Source of the DNA: an uncultured Eubacteriales bacterium
GTDB taxonomy: Bacteria; Bacillota; Clostridia; Tissierellales; Peptoniphilaceae
NCBI GenBank assembly: GCA_900539225.1
Contig: UQBO01000001.1
Location: 62,001 to 126,000 of the forward strand
Reading direction: 5' to 3'
DNA length: 64,000 nt
The notes under the pieces: model-generated
The model's database searches: none
What the model was told of the DNA's origin: nothing
The model's input: only the letters and a program-made list of their open reading frames with translations
Part shown: positions 44,434 to 50,770 of the stretch, piece after piece
Layout: every line of letters starts with the position of its first letter
Position numbering within the stretch: the stretch's first letter is position 1
Program-made: the position numbers and the translations under genes

Positions 44434-44466
44434 GCCCCTAGAGTACAAACTCACCATAGATTATAT

Positions 44467-44562
44467 ATGAATGATAAAAATAAGTCAATAATAATTCTAC
44501 TTTATGCATCGATTGCACTAAGTATTGTATCGATTGTATTAAGTTTAATTAGTTTATTTTAA
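44467..44562 (+). CDS. Single-pass membrane peptide, 31 residues
   Basis: MNDKNKS followed by one hydrophobic segment rich in I, L and S to the end. No strong ribosome site is seen, so this is weaker than its neighbours. It could be a small membrane protein or a chance frame. Confidence 0.4.
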   Translation: MNDKNKSIIILLYASIALSIVSIVLSLISLF

Positions 44563-44575
44563 GGGGGTTTGATGT

Positions 44576-44731
44576 ATGGCTATTTTACTGCTAGATGAAA
44601 AGGAAATGCAAGAAGCGATTAATGAGAAGAAATTTATTCATGAATTAAGCAAGGACGAAAAGCTTATTTTGCTTGGATTTTTAAATGGTTTGAATATGAT
44701 AAAGGGATTGGAAAGTAAGGAGAGTAAATGA
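44576..44731 (+). CDS. Small phage protein, 51 residues
   Basis: AAGGGGGTTTG precedes the start. It contains the SKDEKLILLGFLNGLN motif shared with the gene at 43692. It overlaps the next start by ATGA. Unknown function. Confidence 0.65.
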   Translation: MAILLLDEKEMQEAINEKKFIHELSKDEKLILLGFLNGLNMIKGLESKESK

Positions 44732-44910
44732 TTAGCGAAAAGGATATTGATGAATTTTTAAGATTTAGAAATAAGTTCACGGCTTTAGAATGGAACACTA
44801 TTAACAATTATGTAGAGCTTGTGCTCGAGAACAGAAAAAGAAATTTTGTTTTAAGCGAATCTGAACTCGAGCACGTACGTAACTTAATTAAGCAAGATAA
44901 GCTTATTTAG
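44728..44910 (+). CDS. Cassette protein A, copy 1 (60 residues)
   Basis: Helical charged protein starting MISEKDIDEFLRFRNKFTALEW. A second copy lies at 45708. They share the frame M-I-x-EKDIDE-hL-x-x-R-x-K-h-x-x-x-EW and a C terminus of the form hxxLxxxxFI. Its 3' end overlaps the convergent gene B1 by 8 bases. Not recognised. Confidence 0.65.
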   Translation: MISEKDIDEFLRFRNKFTALEWNTINNYVELVLENRKRNFVLSESELEHVRNLIKQDKLI

Positions 44911-45139
44911 TTACGATTTGAATAAAGATTGGATTTATACGATAGTCAACACCTTTAAAGTAGATGTGAACGTAGTCCAATTGATAGTATGTGTGTTCTT
45001 GTTTTGAGTTTGAAGAAAATATTTCGGCATTTTCTTCATACCAAGTATTAGGCGAGAGATGATTGGGCCCAATGCCACAGTCATCGTCACTGTTTAAGCA
45101 TACCCACTCGCCAGCAAGACAAGCATAAACTTCGGTCAT
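44903..45139 (-). CDS. Cassette protein B, copy 1 (78 residues)
   Basis: Begins (M)TEVYACLAGEWVCL with an AGGAGGTGAT ribosome site, contains DDDCGIG and ends FKGVDYRINPIFIQIVTK. The second copy at 45877 has the same length and an identical last 18 residues. The gene is convergent with A1. Its start lies in repeat module R1, which carries a TATAAT just upstream on the minus strand. Function unknown. Confidence 0.72.
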   Translation of the reverse strand: MTEVYACLAGEWVCLNSDDDCGIGPNHLSPNTWYEENAEIFSSNSKQEHTYYQLDYVHIYFKGVDYRINPIFIQIVTK

Positions 45140-45142
45140 AAT

Positions 45143-45195
45143 ATCACCTCCTAAGCTTATTATAGCACAGGAGAAGAAGAAAGGAGAAAAAGCAA
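45143..45195. promoter_or_regulatory. Divergent expression module R1
   Basis: A 53-bp block that serves two genes: on the minus strand TATAAT (45164-45159) and AGGAGG (45152-45147) only six bases further for B1; on the plus strand AAAGGAGAAAAAGCA for the gene at 45196. Nearly identical blocks occur at 45662 and 46117. CTCCT and AGGAG within it form an inverted repeat around the -10. Confidence 0.75.
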
Positions 45196-45387
45196 ATGGA
45201 CAAAGAAAAGGTCATCATTGAAAAGCTTGATGACATAAAAGAAAGTATTGATTTACTTTTAAAGCTTGTAGGCTCTATTCACGAAAGCCAAATGTTTTCT
45301 TTACTCTCTCCTTTGGAGAGGTCTTTACAAAGTGAAGAATTTCAAAATTTGCTAAGTGAATGTGAACAAACTTTGTCTGACTCTTAA
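45196..45387 (+). CDS. Small phage protein, 63 residues
   Basis: Starts MDKEKVIIEKLDDIKESIDLLL, a probable coiled-coil helix, then SLLSPLERSLQSEEFQNLLSE. Ribosome site from module R1. No family recognised. Confidence 0.65.
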   Translation: MDKEKVIIEKLDDIKESIDLLLKLVGSIHESQMFSLLSPLERSLQSEEFQNLLSECEQTLSDS

Positions 45388-45408
45388 CTATAAAGGAGAT
45401 GAAAAGTT

Positions 45409-45564
45409 ATGAACAAGATATGTAAACGCTTGGACGAACTTAGTAAGCGTATCCAAGCTCTAGAAGAGGCTATTGTGTCTCTTCAGACTGAGAAGTTAGG
45501 CGCTTCTCAAGTTGATGATCATATTGCTCAAGTACTTCAAGAAGCATTGACGAAGTTAATCTAA
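45409..45564 (+). CDS. Small coiled-coil protein, 51 residues
   Basis: MNKICKRLDELSKRIQALEE has a heptad pattern continuing to about residue 28. TAAAGGAGAT precedes the start. The last 95 bases overlap a minus-strand gene (45470-45658) on the opposite strand. Confidence 0.6.
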   Translation: MNKICKRLDELSKRIQALEEAIVSLQTEKLGASQVDDHIAQVLQEALTKLI

Positions 45565-45658
45565 GTACAAACTCAGGGATTTTATTTGTACTAGCATTAT
45601 TAATTTTTTCAAGTTTCTCATTAAGAACTTGATTGACAATATTTTTTACATCTATCAA
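45470..45658 (-). CDS. Antisense-overlapping small protein, 62 residues
   Basis: Begins with TTG at 45658, seven bases after AGGAGG of module R2, giving IDVKNIVNQVLNEKLEKINN and a C terminus LLEVLEQYDHQLEKRL. The same expression block used by B1 and B2 precedes it, which supports it as real. It fills the position of B in this cassette but is unrelated in sequence. It overlaps the plus-strand gene at 45409 by 95 bases. Confidence 0.55.
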   Translation of the reverse strand: MIDVKNIVNQVLNEKLEKINNASTNKIPEFVLRLTSSMLLEVLEQYDHQLEKRLTSQSEETQ

Positions 45659-45661
45659 ATT

Positions 45662-45707
45662 ATCACCTCCTAAGCTTATTATAGCACAGGAGGAGAAAGG
45701 AGAAAAA
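45662..45707. promoter_or_regulatory. Divergent expression module R2
   Basis: The second copy of the block, slightly shorter (46 bp). Minus strand: TATAAT 45683-45678 and AGGAGG 45671-45666. Plus strand: AAAGGAG ahead of A2. Confidence 0.75.
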
Positions 45708-45884
45708 ATGATTAACGAAAAGGATATTGATGAACTTTTAAATATTAGAAAAAAACTTAGCAATGCTGAGTGGGATTTTATAAACAGTGTTATATGTGAA
45801 ACTCTCAATTCCAGAGTCCGAAACGAACTTACGGACTCGGAGATTGAGAAAATATCCAAACATTTGAAGCGTGAATTTATTTAG
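45708..45884 (+). CDS. Cassette protein A, copy 2 (58 residues)
   Basis: Starts MINEKDIDELLNIRKKLSNAEW and ends KHLKREFI. A paralogue of the gene at 44728 and again 8 bases convergent with a B gene. The two copies differ at about half of positions, so the duplication is not recent in this part. Confidence 0.65.
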   Translation: MINEKDIDELLNIRKKLSNAEWDFINSVICETLNSRVRNELTDSEIEKISKHLKREFI

Positions 45885-46113
45885 TTACGATTTGAATAAA
45901 GATTGGATTTATACGATAATCAACACCTTTGAAGTGTATCATCACATAATCTAATTGGTCGTAGGATTCTCCAGTCTTGTTTATAAGGGATTGGATTGGA
46001 GAACCTTCTTTTAGCCAATCGTTTGGTTTTTGAAAATCTTTACCGATTACGCAATCGGGATCTTCACTTAGATTTTCCCATTTACCAATCAGGCAAGCAT
46101 ATACGTATTTCAA
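45877..46113 (-). CDS. Cassette protein B, copy 2 (78 residues)
   Basis: TTG start at 46113 behind AGGAGGTGATAAA. The sequence (M)KYVYACLIGKWENL, EDPDCVIG and the final FKGVDYRINPIFIQIVTK mirror copy 1. The upstream ATG of the longer open frame lies across module R3 and is not supported. About 40 bases at the 3' end are identical in DNA to copy 1. Confidence 0.7.
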   Translation of the reverse strand: MKYVYACLIGKWENLSEDPDCVIGKDFQKPNDWLKEGSPIQSLINKTGESYDQLDYVMIHFKGVDYRINPIFIQIVTK

Positions 46114-46116
46114 TTT

Positions 46117-46168
46117 ATCACCTCCTAAGCTTATTATAGCATAGGAGAAGAAGAAAGGAGAAAAAGCA
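46117..46168. promoter_or_regulatory. Divergent expression module R3
   Basis: Third copy of the block (52 bp), differing from R1 at only a base or two. Minus strand: TATAAT 46138-46133 and AGGAGG 46126-46121 for B2. Plus strand: AAAGGAGAAAAAGCA for the AlpA-like gene. Confidence 0.75.
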
Positions 46169-46366
46169 ATGGAAAAGAACAATGATATTCAAAAGATTTT
46201 ATTAACGGCGAAGGAGACTTCGCAAGCTTTGGGTTGCGGTCTTATGAAGGCTTACGAGCTAATGAAAAAAGATAGTTTCCCAAAGGTGTACAACGGCACG
46301 AGGGCTATGACGATAGCTAGTGAGCTTGACGACTGGGTTAAGGCTCATAAAGGGGGGCAGATTTAA
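46169..46366 (+). CDS. AlpA-like helix-turn-helix protein (possible excisionase)
   Basis: A 65-residue protein with LLTAKETSQALGCGLMKAYELM as the winged HTH_17 pattern (shortened: TAKETSQALGCGLMKAYEL) and a C-terminal basic/aromatic ASELDDWVKAH. Such proteins serve as excisionases or regulators. It shares bases with the next start. Confidence 0.75.
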   Translation: MEKNNDIQKILLTAKETSQALGCGLMKAYELMKKDSFPKVYNGTRAMTIASELDDWVKAHKGGQI

Positions 46367-46515
46367 TGAAAAAATCGATGTTTAAGAAAATAGCTAAGAA
46401 TGTGGCTTACTTAATAGCTTACGCGATTGACGTAGCCTTGATAGCAGCAGAAATAGCGCTAATAATATGGTGGATTTCGACGAGCTTCAACAGCATCAAC
46501 GCGATTTATAGGTGA
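46366..46515 (+). CDS. Small membrane protein, 49 residues
   Basis: KKSMFKKIAK basic start, then a hydrophobic helix (about residues 13-38: AYLIAYAIDVALIAAEIALI). Overlaps the preceding stop. Unknown function. Confidence 0.55.
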   Translation: MKKSMFKKIAKNVAYLIAYAIDVALIAAEIALIIWWISTSFNSINAIYR

Positions 46516-46520
46516 TTAAG

Positions 46521-46712
46521 ATGAGAGTATTGATACATTGTATAAGAAATAACGATTACGGCGATTATACGTCAGGCGACGCTCAAACTATAGAAGTTGA
46601 GAATTTAGAAGCGTGTTTTAGCTTGCCTGAGGATAAGCTCTTGGTTATTGACGACAATAAAAAAACAATATATGACGATTGCAAACTTATAGGCATGGAA
46701 GAAATAAAATAA
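46521..46712 (+). CDS. Hypothetical phage protein, 63 residues
   Basis: Starts MRVLIHCIRNNDYGDYTSGD behind AGGTGATTAAG; a GTG 9 bases upstream is in frame. Mixed alpha-beta character. No family recognised. Confidence 0.6.
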   Translation: MRVLIHCIRNNDYGDYTSGDAQTIEVENLEACFSLPEDKLLVIDDNKKTIYDDCKLIGMEEIK

Positions 46713-46733
46713 GCGTTTAGGAGGATTAAAAGA

Positions 46734-47006
46734 ATGATGGACAAAAAATTTATTGAAGAATTAAGAAAGTATGATATGCTTGTTGACTATGAAAACTACC
46801 AAGCATACAGCGGATTAGGTGAGCTAAAAACTTTTGAAGCTTACACTCTAAAGACTACTGGATTAAATAAGGTCTTATCAATTACTTATAATGGCGATGG
46901 CTGGTGCATGGACTTTTTAAAGGGTGCAACGGCTCTTAGTAACTACAGTATAAGAGTTCTATTCGAGATCATGGCGATAATCGAAAGAAAGGTCAAAGGT
47001 GAGTAG
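46734..47006 (+). CDS. Hypothetical phage protein, 90 residues
   Basis: A TAGGAGGATT ribosome site precedes it. The sequence has ELRKYDMLVDYENYQAYSGL and ends YSIRVLFEIMAIIERKVKGE. It is directly upstream of the ERF gene. Not recognised. Confidence 0.65.
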   Translation: MMDKKFIEELRKYDMLVDYENYQAYSGLGELKTFEAYTLKTTGLNKVLSITYNGDGWCMDFLKGATALSNYSIRVLFEIMAIIERKVKGE

Positions 47007-47007
47007 T

Positions 47008-47673
47008 ATGGCTGAAGAAGTAAAAGTATTAAACATATATGAAAAATTAAATTATGTGCAAAGTAATTTAAAAGTACCTAAAAATAGACGTGCAAGCTTC
47101 GGCGGCAATGCTGGATATAATTACAGGTCATGCGAGGACATACTAGAAGCTGTTAAGCCGCTTACAAATGTAGCTAGGCTATGCTTAAGGCTAAATGACA
47201 ATATAAGAGTTGAAAATGGCTTAACGTTCGTAGAAGCTACGGCAATACTTAATGATTGCGACAGTGAAGCCTGCATTACATCAAAAGGACTTGCTCAGAT
47301 AGCTACAGATAAAAAGGGCATGGACGTTGCACAGATGACAGGCAGCGCATCAAGCTATGCAAGGAAATACGCTTTAAATGGACTATTTGCAATAGATGAC
47401 AGCGAAGATATTGACAGCATGGATCACAGCGATAAGAAGACGACTACAAAAGCAGCGAAGGCTCAAGCAGCGCAAGAAGAGGTTAAGGAAGAAACAGCAC
47501 CTGGAATTATAAGTACAGCTCAAGCGAAAAGAATGTACGCTATATCGGGCGGCGATGCTGAACTATGTAAAAAGGTTATAGCAAGGTATGGATACAAGTC
47601 AAGCAAGGAAGTTAAGTGGGAAGACTACGAAGCTATATGTGATGAGATCGTAGAAGCTAGAGGAGAAGAATAA
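47008..47673 (+). CDS. ERF family single-strand annealing protein
   Basis: Phage recombinase that anneals single-stranded DNA. The ERF core is visible: YVQSNLKVPKNRR, GYNYRSCEDILEAVKPL, and the strong motif QMTGSASSYARKYALNGLFAIDD (as TGSASSYARKYALNGLF, near residue 115). The last 60 residues form a separate helical domain. The start is ATG at 47008 behind AAAGGTGA. The 221-residue length is normal. A DUF1064 nuclease follows at once. Confidence 0.9.
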   Translation: MAEEVKVLNIYEKLNYVQSNLKVPKNRRASFGGNAGYNYRSCEDILEAVKPLTNVARLCLRLNDNIRVENGLTFVEATAILNDCDSEACITSKGLAQIATDKKGMDVAQMTGSASSYARKYALNGLFAIDDSEDIDSMDHSDKKTTTKAAKAQAAQEEVKEETAPGIISTAQAKRMYAISGGDAELCKKVIARYGYKSSKEVKWEDYEAICDEIVEARGEE

Positions 47674-48035
47674 TGGCGTATAGAAAATATAGAGCTTTTA
47701 AGACTACTGTCGGAGGCATCACCTTTGACAGTGGCCTAGAGGCAAAAAGATACACTCAATTAAAAATACTAGAAACAGCGGGAACTATTAAAAACTTACA
47801 GATACAGCCAAAATTTAGATTGATGGATAGCTATAAGTATGACGGCAAAACGATTAGAGCGATTGATTACATTGCGGACTTTATGTACGAGGAAAACGGC
47901 AAGATCATTGTTGAAGATGTTAAAGGCATGCGTACTAAGGACTACATCATTAAGAGTAAATTATTTATCAAGAAACAGATACTAGAGCTAAAGTATGTTG
48001 ATGAATTTCGCGAGATGAAAAGAGGGGATTTTTAG
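47673..48035 (+). CDS. DUF1064 phage endonuclease-like protein
   Basis: A 120-residue protein with the PD-(D/E)XK pattern: GLEAKRYTQLKIL with the E-A-K-R start, YIADFMYEENGKIIVEDVKG with D and E-x-V-K. DUF1064 is common next to ssDNA-annealing proteins in Gram-positive phages and is thought to resolve or trim DNA. The ATG shares bases with the erf stop. Confidence 0.87.
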   Translation: MAYRKYRAFKTTVGGITFDSGLEAKRYTQLKILETAGTIKNLQIQPKFRLMDSYKYDGKTIRAIDYIADFMYEENGKIIVEDVKGMRTKDYIIKSKLFIKKQILELKYVDEFREMKRGDF

Positions 48036-48854
48036 ATGACAGAAAAATATGTTGGAGCGTTCGGCGTAATACCTAATGCAATACTTTACAATGAAGATTT
48101 AAGTCATGGCGAAAAGATACTTTATACAATGATCTCATCGTTATGTAATAAAAATGGCTATTGCTTTGCATCTAATGCTTATTTATCAAAAATATTAAAG
48201 ACATCAAAAAGCACTATAGGTTTATATTTAAAACACCTAGAAGAACTTAATTATATTAGCAGAGACTTTGAAGAAAAAGAAGGACGTGTTAATGATGTTG
48301 AACGTAAAATATATCTAAATTATGACAGCTTATTTGACAAAGGGGGTACCGACCAATCGGAAGAGGGATACCAACCAGTCGGTAGGGGGGTACCGACAGA
48401 TAAGGAGGGGGGTACCGATACATCGGTAGGGGGGTACCGACCAGTCGGAAGTATAATAATACAAGATAATAATACAAATATAATAAAACAAGATAATAAT
48501 ACTTCTAAGGGTGAATTAGAAAAAAGACGAGATAGTTTTAGAATTATAACTGATAAATTTAATGAAGCAGCTACTGAATATGACCTCAATAAAATTATTA
48601 AGTTAAGCGATAAGAGAAAAGCTAAGTTAAAGGTAAGGATTGATGAGCTAGGAGAAGATAAAATTATAGAAGCTATTGACAAGATAAAAGAGTCAAGCTT
48701 TCTACAAGGTGAAAATGATAGGCATTGGAAAGTCGATTTCGACTGGCTTATAGCGAATGATACGAACATTCTTAAGGTCTTAGAAGATAAATACAAAGAC
48801 GAAAAAGAGCCTGAGGACGACGATCCATGGAAGAAAGTAGGGTATAGGTTTTGA
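48036..48854 (+). CDS. Phage replication initiator with winged-helix N domain
   Basis: A 272-residue protein. Residues about 1-100 form a winged helix of the HTH_36 type (YNEDLSHGEKILYTMISSL, FASNAYLSKILKTSKSTI). Residues about 102-139 are a low-complexity Gly/Thr/Pro segment encoded by five 22-bp iterons. The C-terminal part (about 165-272) is a DnaD/loader-contact-like helical region ending DDPWKKVGYRF. The DnaC-like gene follows with a 4-base overlap. This layout, with origin repeats inside the initiator gene, parallels lambda O and staphylococcal phage initiators. Confidence 0.85.
   Translation: MTEKYVGAFGVIPNAILYNEDLSHGEKILYTMISSLCNKNGYCFASNAYLSKILKTSKSTIGLYLKHLEELNYISRDFEEKEGRVNDVERKIYLNYDSLFDKGGTDQSEEGYQPVGRGVPTDKEGGTDTSVGGYRPVGSIIIQDNNTNIIKQDNNTSKGELEKRRDSFRIITDKFNEAATEYDLNKIIKLSDKRKAKLKVRIDELGEDKIIEAIDKIKESSFLQGENDRHWKVDFDWLIANDTNILKVLEDKYKDEKEPEDDDPWKKVGYRF
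48341..48450 (+). repeat. Five contiguous 22-bp iterons: probable phage replication origin
   Basis: Units at 48341, 48363, 48385, 48407 and 48429, each 22 bp and joined without gaps. Consensus GGGGGGTACCGACCAGTCGG plus a two-base end. Most contain TACCGA and TCGG(T/A)A as inverted arms. Unit 3 lacks the right arm; unit 2 is the most diverged on the left. G-runs of six bases stand out in this AT-rich DNA. Confidence 0.88.
48461..48502 (+). repeat. AT-rich direct repeats next to the iterons
   Basis: ACAAGATAATAATAC occurs at 48461-48475 and again, identical, at 48488-48502, in DNA that is almost pure A/T. It sits 10 bases after the last iteron and is a likely unwinding element. Confidence 0.7.
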
Positions 48855-49642
48855 TTGATGTAAAAGCGCTATTAAGTGATATGGGCTACGATACAGGGTG
48901 CTTAAATTTAGAAAAGCCCTTTGATGTAGTCGAGAATTATAACAATTCAATAGGCAGGCTCAATGAAGAAGACGGTTATAACTGCGATAAATGCAAAAAC
49001 AGGGGCGATTATATGATAAAAACAGACACAGGCGAAGCGCTTGCAGAATGCGATTGTATGCGGATTAGAAGAGCAATAAGAGAACTTAAAAAGTCGGGAC
49101 TAGAAAATCAGATTGAGGGCCTAGGCTTTGATAGCTACAAGGTAGTTGATGAGTTAACGGCAAAGATTAAAAGATTAGCGATTGAAAATGTAAAAGTGAA
49201 AGAATGGTTTTTTATCGGCGGTCAAACGGGAGCAGGTAAAACACATATATCAACAGCTATAGCCGTGGAGCTACTAAGGCGAAGCGTACAAGTGAGATAT
49301 AAGCGCTATATGGAGATGGTGCAGAGTTTAAAGGCTAAGAAATTCACGAGCGACGCAGATTATTTTGATGAACTACTGCCACTAGTCAATTGTGAGGTCT
49401 TATATATCGACGACTTATTCAAGGGCAAAGTGCTAGATCAAGACGTAGCGATTATATGGGAGATTATCGATGACAGATATACAAACGGCAAGAAGACGAT
49501 AATATCAAGTGAGATGGACTTATCGGAGATAGCAAGGCTTGATGAGAGCTTGGCAGGCAGGATAAATCAAAGAGCAGGGAAATATGTGATAAACATAGAG
49601 AAAAATAAAGAATTTAATAGACGATTAAACGCTATAAGTTAG
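48851..49642 (+). CDS. DnaC/IstB-like ATPase, helicase loader
   Basis: AAA+ helicase loader, 263 residues. A Cys cluster at the N-terminal third (CDKCKNRGDYM and CDCMRIRRA) forms a probable zinc site. Walker A is GGQTGAGKTH (near residue 122), Walker B EVLYIDDLF, and the sensor region SSEMDLSEI with SLAGRINQRAG as arginine finger region. The start is TTG at 48851, overlapping the initiator stop. With the initiator it should load the host helicase at the iteron origin. Confidence 0.9.
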   Translation: MIDVKALLSDMGYDTGCLNLEKPFDVVENYNNSIGRLNEEDGYNCDKCKNRGDYMIKTDTGEALAECDCMRIRRAIRELKKSGLENQIEGLGFDSYKVVDELTAKIKRLAIENVKVKEWFFIGGQTGAGKTHISTAIAVELLRRSVQVRYKRYMEMVQSLKAKKFTSDADYFDELLPLVNCEVLYIDDLFKGKVLDQDVAIIWEIIDDRYTNGKKTIISSEMDLSEIARLDESLAGRINQRAGKYVINIEKNKEFNRRLNAIS

Positions 49643-49654
49643 GAGGAGAAAAGA

Positions 49655-49846
49655 ATGCACGTACACAAAAATCCAAACGCCACTGAGCAAGATGAACGCG
49701 AGTGGGAAATATTTTTAGTTAATTTATATGTAGAAAGCTTAATAAATGAAAATCTTAACGAGAAAAATACAAAAGAAATAACAAGAATTGCAAAAATATT
49801 AAGTGATAAATATTTAGGAGGAGAAAAGAATGAAATTATTAAATAA
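49655..49846 (+). CDS. Hypothetical phage protein, 63 residues
   Basis: AGGAGGAGAAAAGA precedes the ATG. Sequence MHVHKNPNATEQDEREWEIF, then a helical tail. It overlaps the next gene by 17 bases, whose ribosome site lies in its 3' end. Not recognised. Confidence 0.6.
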   Translation: MHVHKNPNATEQDEREWEIFLVNLYVESLINENLNEKNTKEITRIAKILSDKYLGGEKNEIIK

Positions 49847-50039
49847 AGACACCCTAATACTAAGAGTAAAGGTTGGAGATATCACAGAAGATGACTCTAA
49901 TATGCCTATCGATAAAATAAGCGTGACTAATAGCTATGAGCCTATTATAGAATTTAAAGACGGAAGCAAAGTAGTATTTGATTGGATTGAGTTATGCGAA
50001 GCAGCGAGAACATTTAAAATACTGGAAGAAAACAAGTAG
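49830..50039 (+). CDS. Hypothetical phage protein, 69 residues
   Basis: Strand-rich small protein (LILRVKVGDITEDD, YEPIIEFKDGSKVVFDWIEL). AGGAGGAGAAAAGA lies before the start, the same leader as the previous gene, suggesting duplication of the initiation region. Function unknown. Confidence 0.6.
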   Translation: MKLLNKDTLILRVKVGDITEDDSNMPIDKISVTNSYEPIIEFKDGSKVVFDWIELCEAARTFKILEENK

Positions 50040-50052
50040 GAGGTAAAAAAGA

Positions 50053-50334
50053 ATGTTTAATACTGAAAGATTAAAAGAAATAAAAGAATTAAAAGACAGA
50101 TTAGAAGTTGAAGAAAAAGAGATTAAGGCGGAAATGCTAGAAGAGCTTAAAAAGCTAGGCAAGGACAATTACAAAGACGAGTATGCTGAGCTAAGTGTCA
50201 TAGCGCCTACTCAATCAGTATCAATCGATACAAAGGCAATTGAAAAGAAAGATGCAGAGCTTTGTGTAAAACTTATGAGCGATTATCCAAAGGTTACTAA
50301 GAGAGCTGGATATTTAAGAGTTAAGGTGCTATAG
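50053..50334 (+). CDS. Hypothetical phage protein, 93 residues
   Basis: N-terminal coiled coil (LKEIKELKDRLEVEEKEIKA) and a C-terminal domain with VSIDTKAIEKKDAELCVKLM. AGGAGGTAAAAAAGA lies upstream. The layout recalls small replication-region proteins such as Gp157 types, but I cannot assign it. Confidence 0.6.
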   Translation: MFNTERLKEIKELKDRLEVEEKEIKAEMLEELKKLGKDNYKDEYAELSVIAPTQSVSIDTKAIEKKDAELCVKLMSDYPKVTKRAGYLRVKVL

Positions 50335-50337
50335 GCT

Positions 50338-50574
50338 ATGAAGATAACAAATATTAAAGAATATAATACAGAATTAAAAAAAGTTTTAATGACAAAGGAC
50401 TATAAAGAGCTGCAAAAATTCGTACAAGAACAGCAAGGCTTAAAGATGAGAGATAATGTAGCAGAAATAACATTGCATAAAATGATTTGCAACAAGACAG
50501 ATTTACCAAAGAAAATGCAAAAAGAATCGAAAAAGTGGCTTAACAATAGAGGCTACTCAGAACATATATGGTAG
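50338..50574 (+). CDS. Hypothetical phage protein, 78 residues
   Basis: Basic helical protein (KVLMTKDYKELQKFVQEQQG, KMQKESKKWLNNRGY). It starts 3 bases after the previous stop. Not recognised. Confidence 0.55.
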   Translation: MKITNIKEYNTELKKVLMTKDYKELQKFVQEQQGLKMRDNVAEITLHKMICNKTDLPKKMQKESKKWLNNRGYSEHIW

Positions 50575-50581
50575 GTGCTAT

Positions 50582-50770
50582 ATGAAAAAATACTATTTAA
50601 AAAGTCACGGACTAGTTAAAGGCTACTTAAACTACAATGGTAGGTTCTACATTAGCAGCAAGGACGAAACGCCGTGGAGCAAAACAAAATTTACAAACGA
50701 GGAAATACTACAGATTGCAGAACAATACCCTGAAGATGTAGGGAACTTAGAAATGATTGAGGTGAAATAA
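50582..50770 (+). CDS. Hypothetical phage protein, 62 residues
   Basis: MKKYYLKSHGLVKGYLNYNG, followed by TPWSKTKFTNEEILQIAEQY. The latter motif (W-x-x-x-x-F-T-x-x-E-I-x-x-I) is common in small phage proteins of Firmicutes. Its last base is the first of the next start. Confidence 0.6.
   Translation: MKKYYLKSHGLVKGYLNYNGRFYISSKDETPWSKTKFTNEEILQIAEQYPEDVGNLEMIEVK

Noticed and set aside
44417..44440. Terminator at the end of the 44-residue gene
   Set aside because: The GC stem is real but no T run follows on either strand, and coding genes continue directly after it.
46114..46182. Longer N terminus of the second B protein
   Set aside because: It would be translated through module R3, upstream of the AGGAGG; the TTG at 46113 gives exactly the length of the first copy.
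48341..48450. Possible CRISPR array
   Set aside because: The 22-bp units are contiguous without spacers, lie inside a coding gene and have no cas genes near; they fit iterons.
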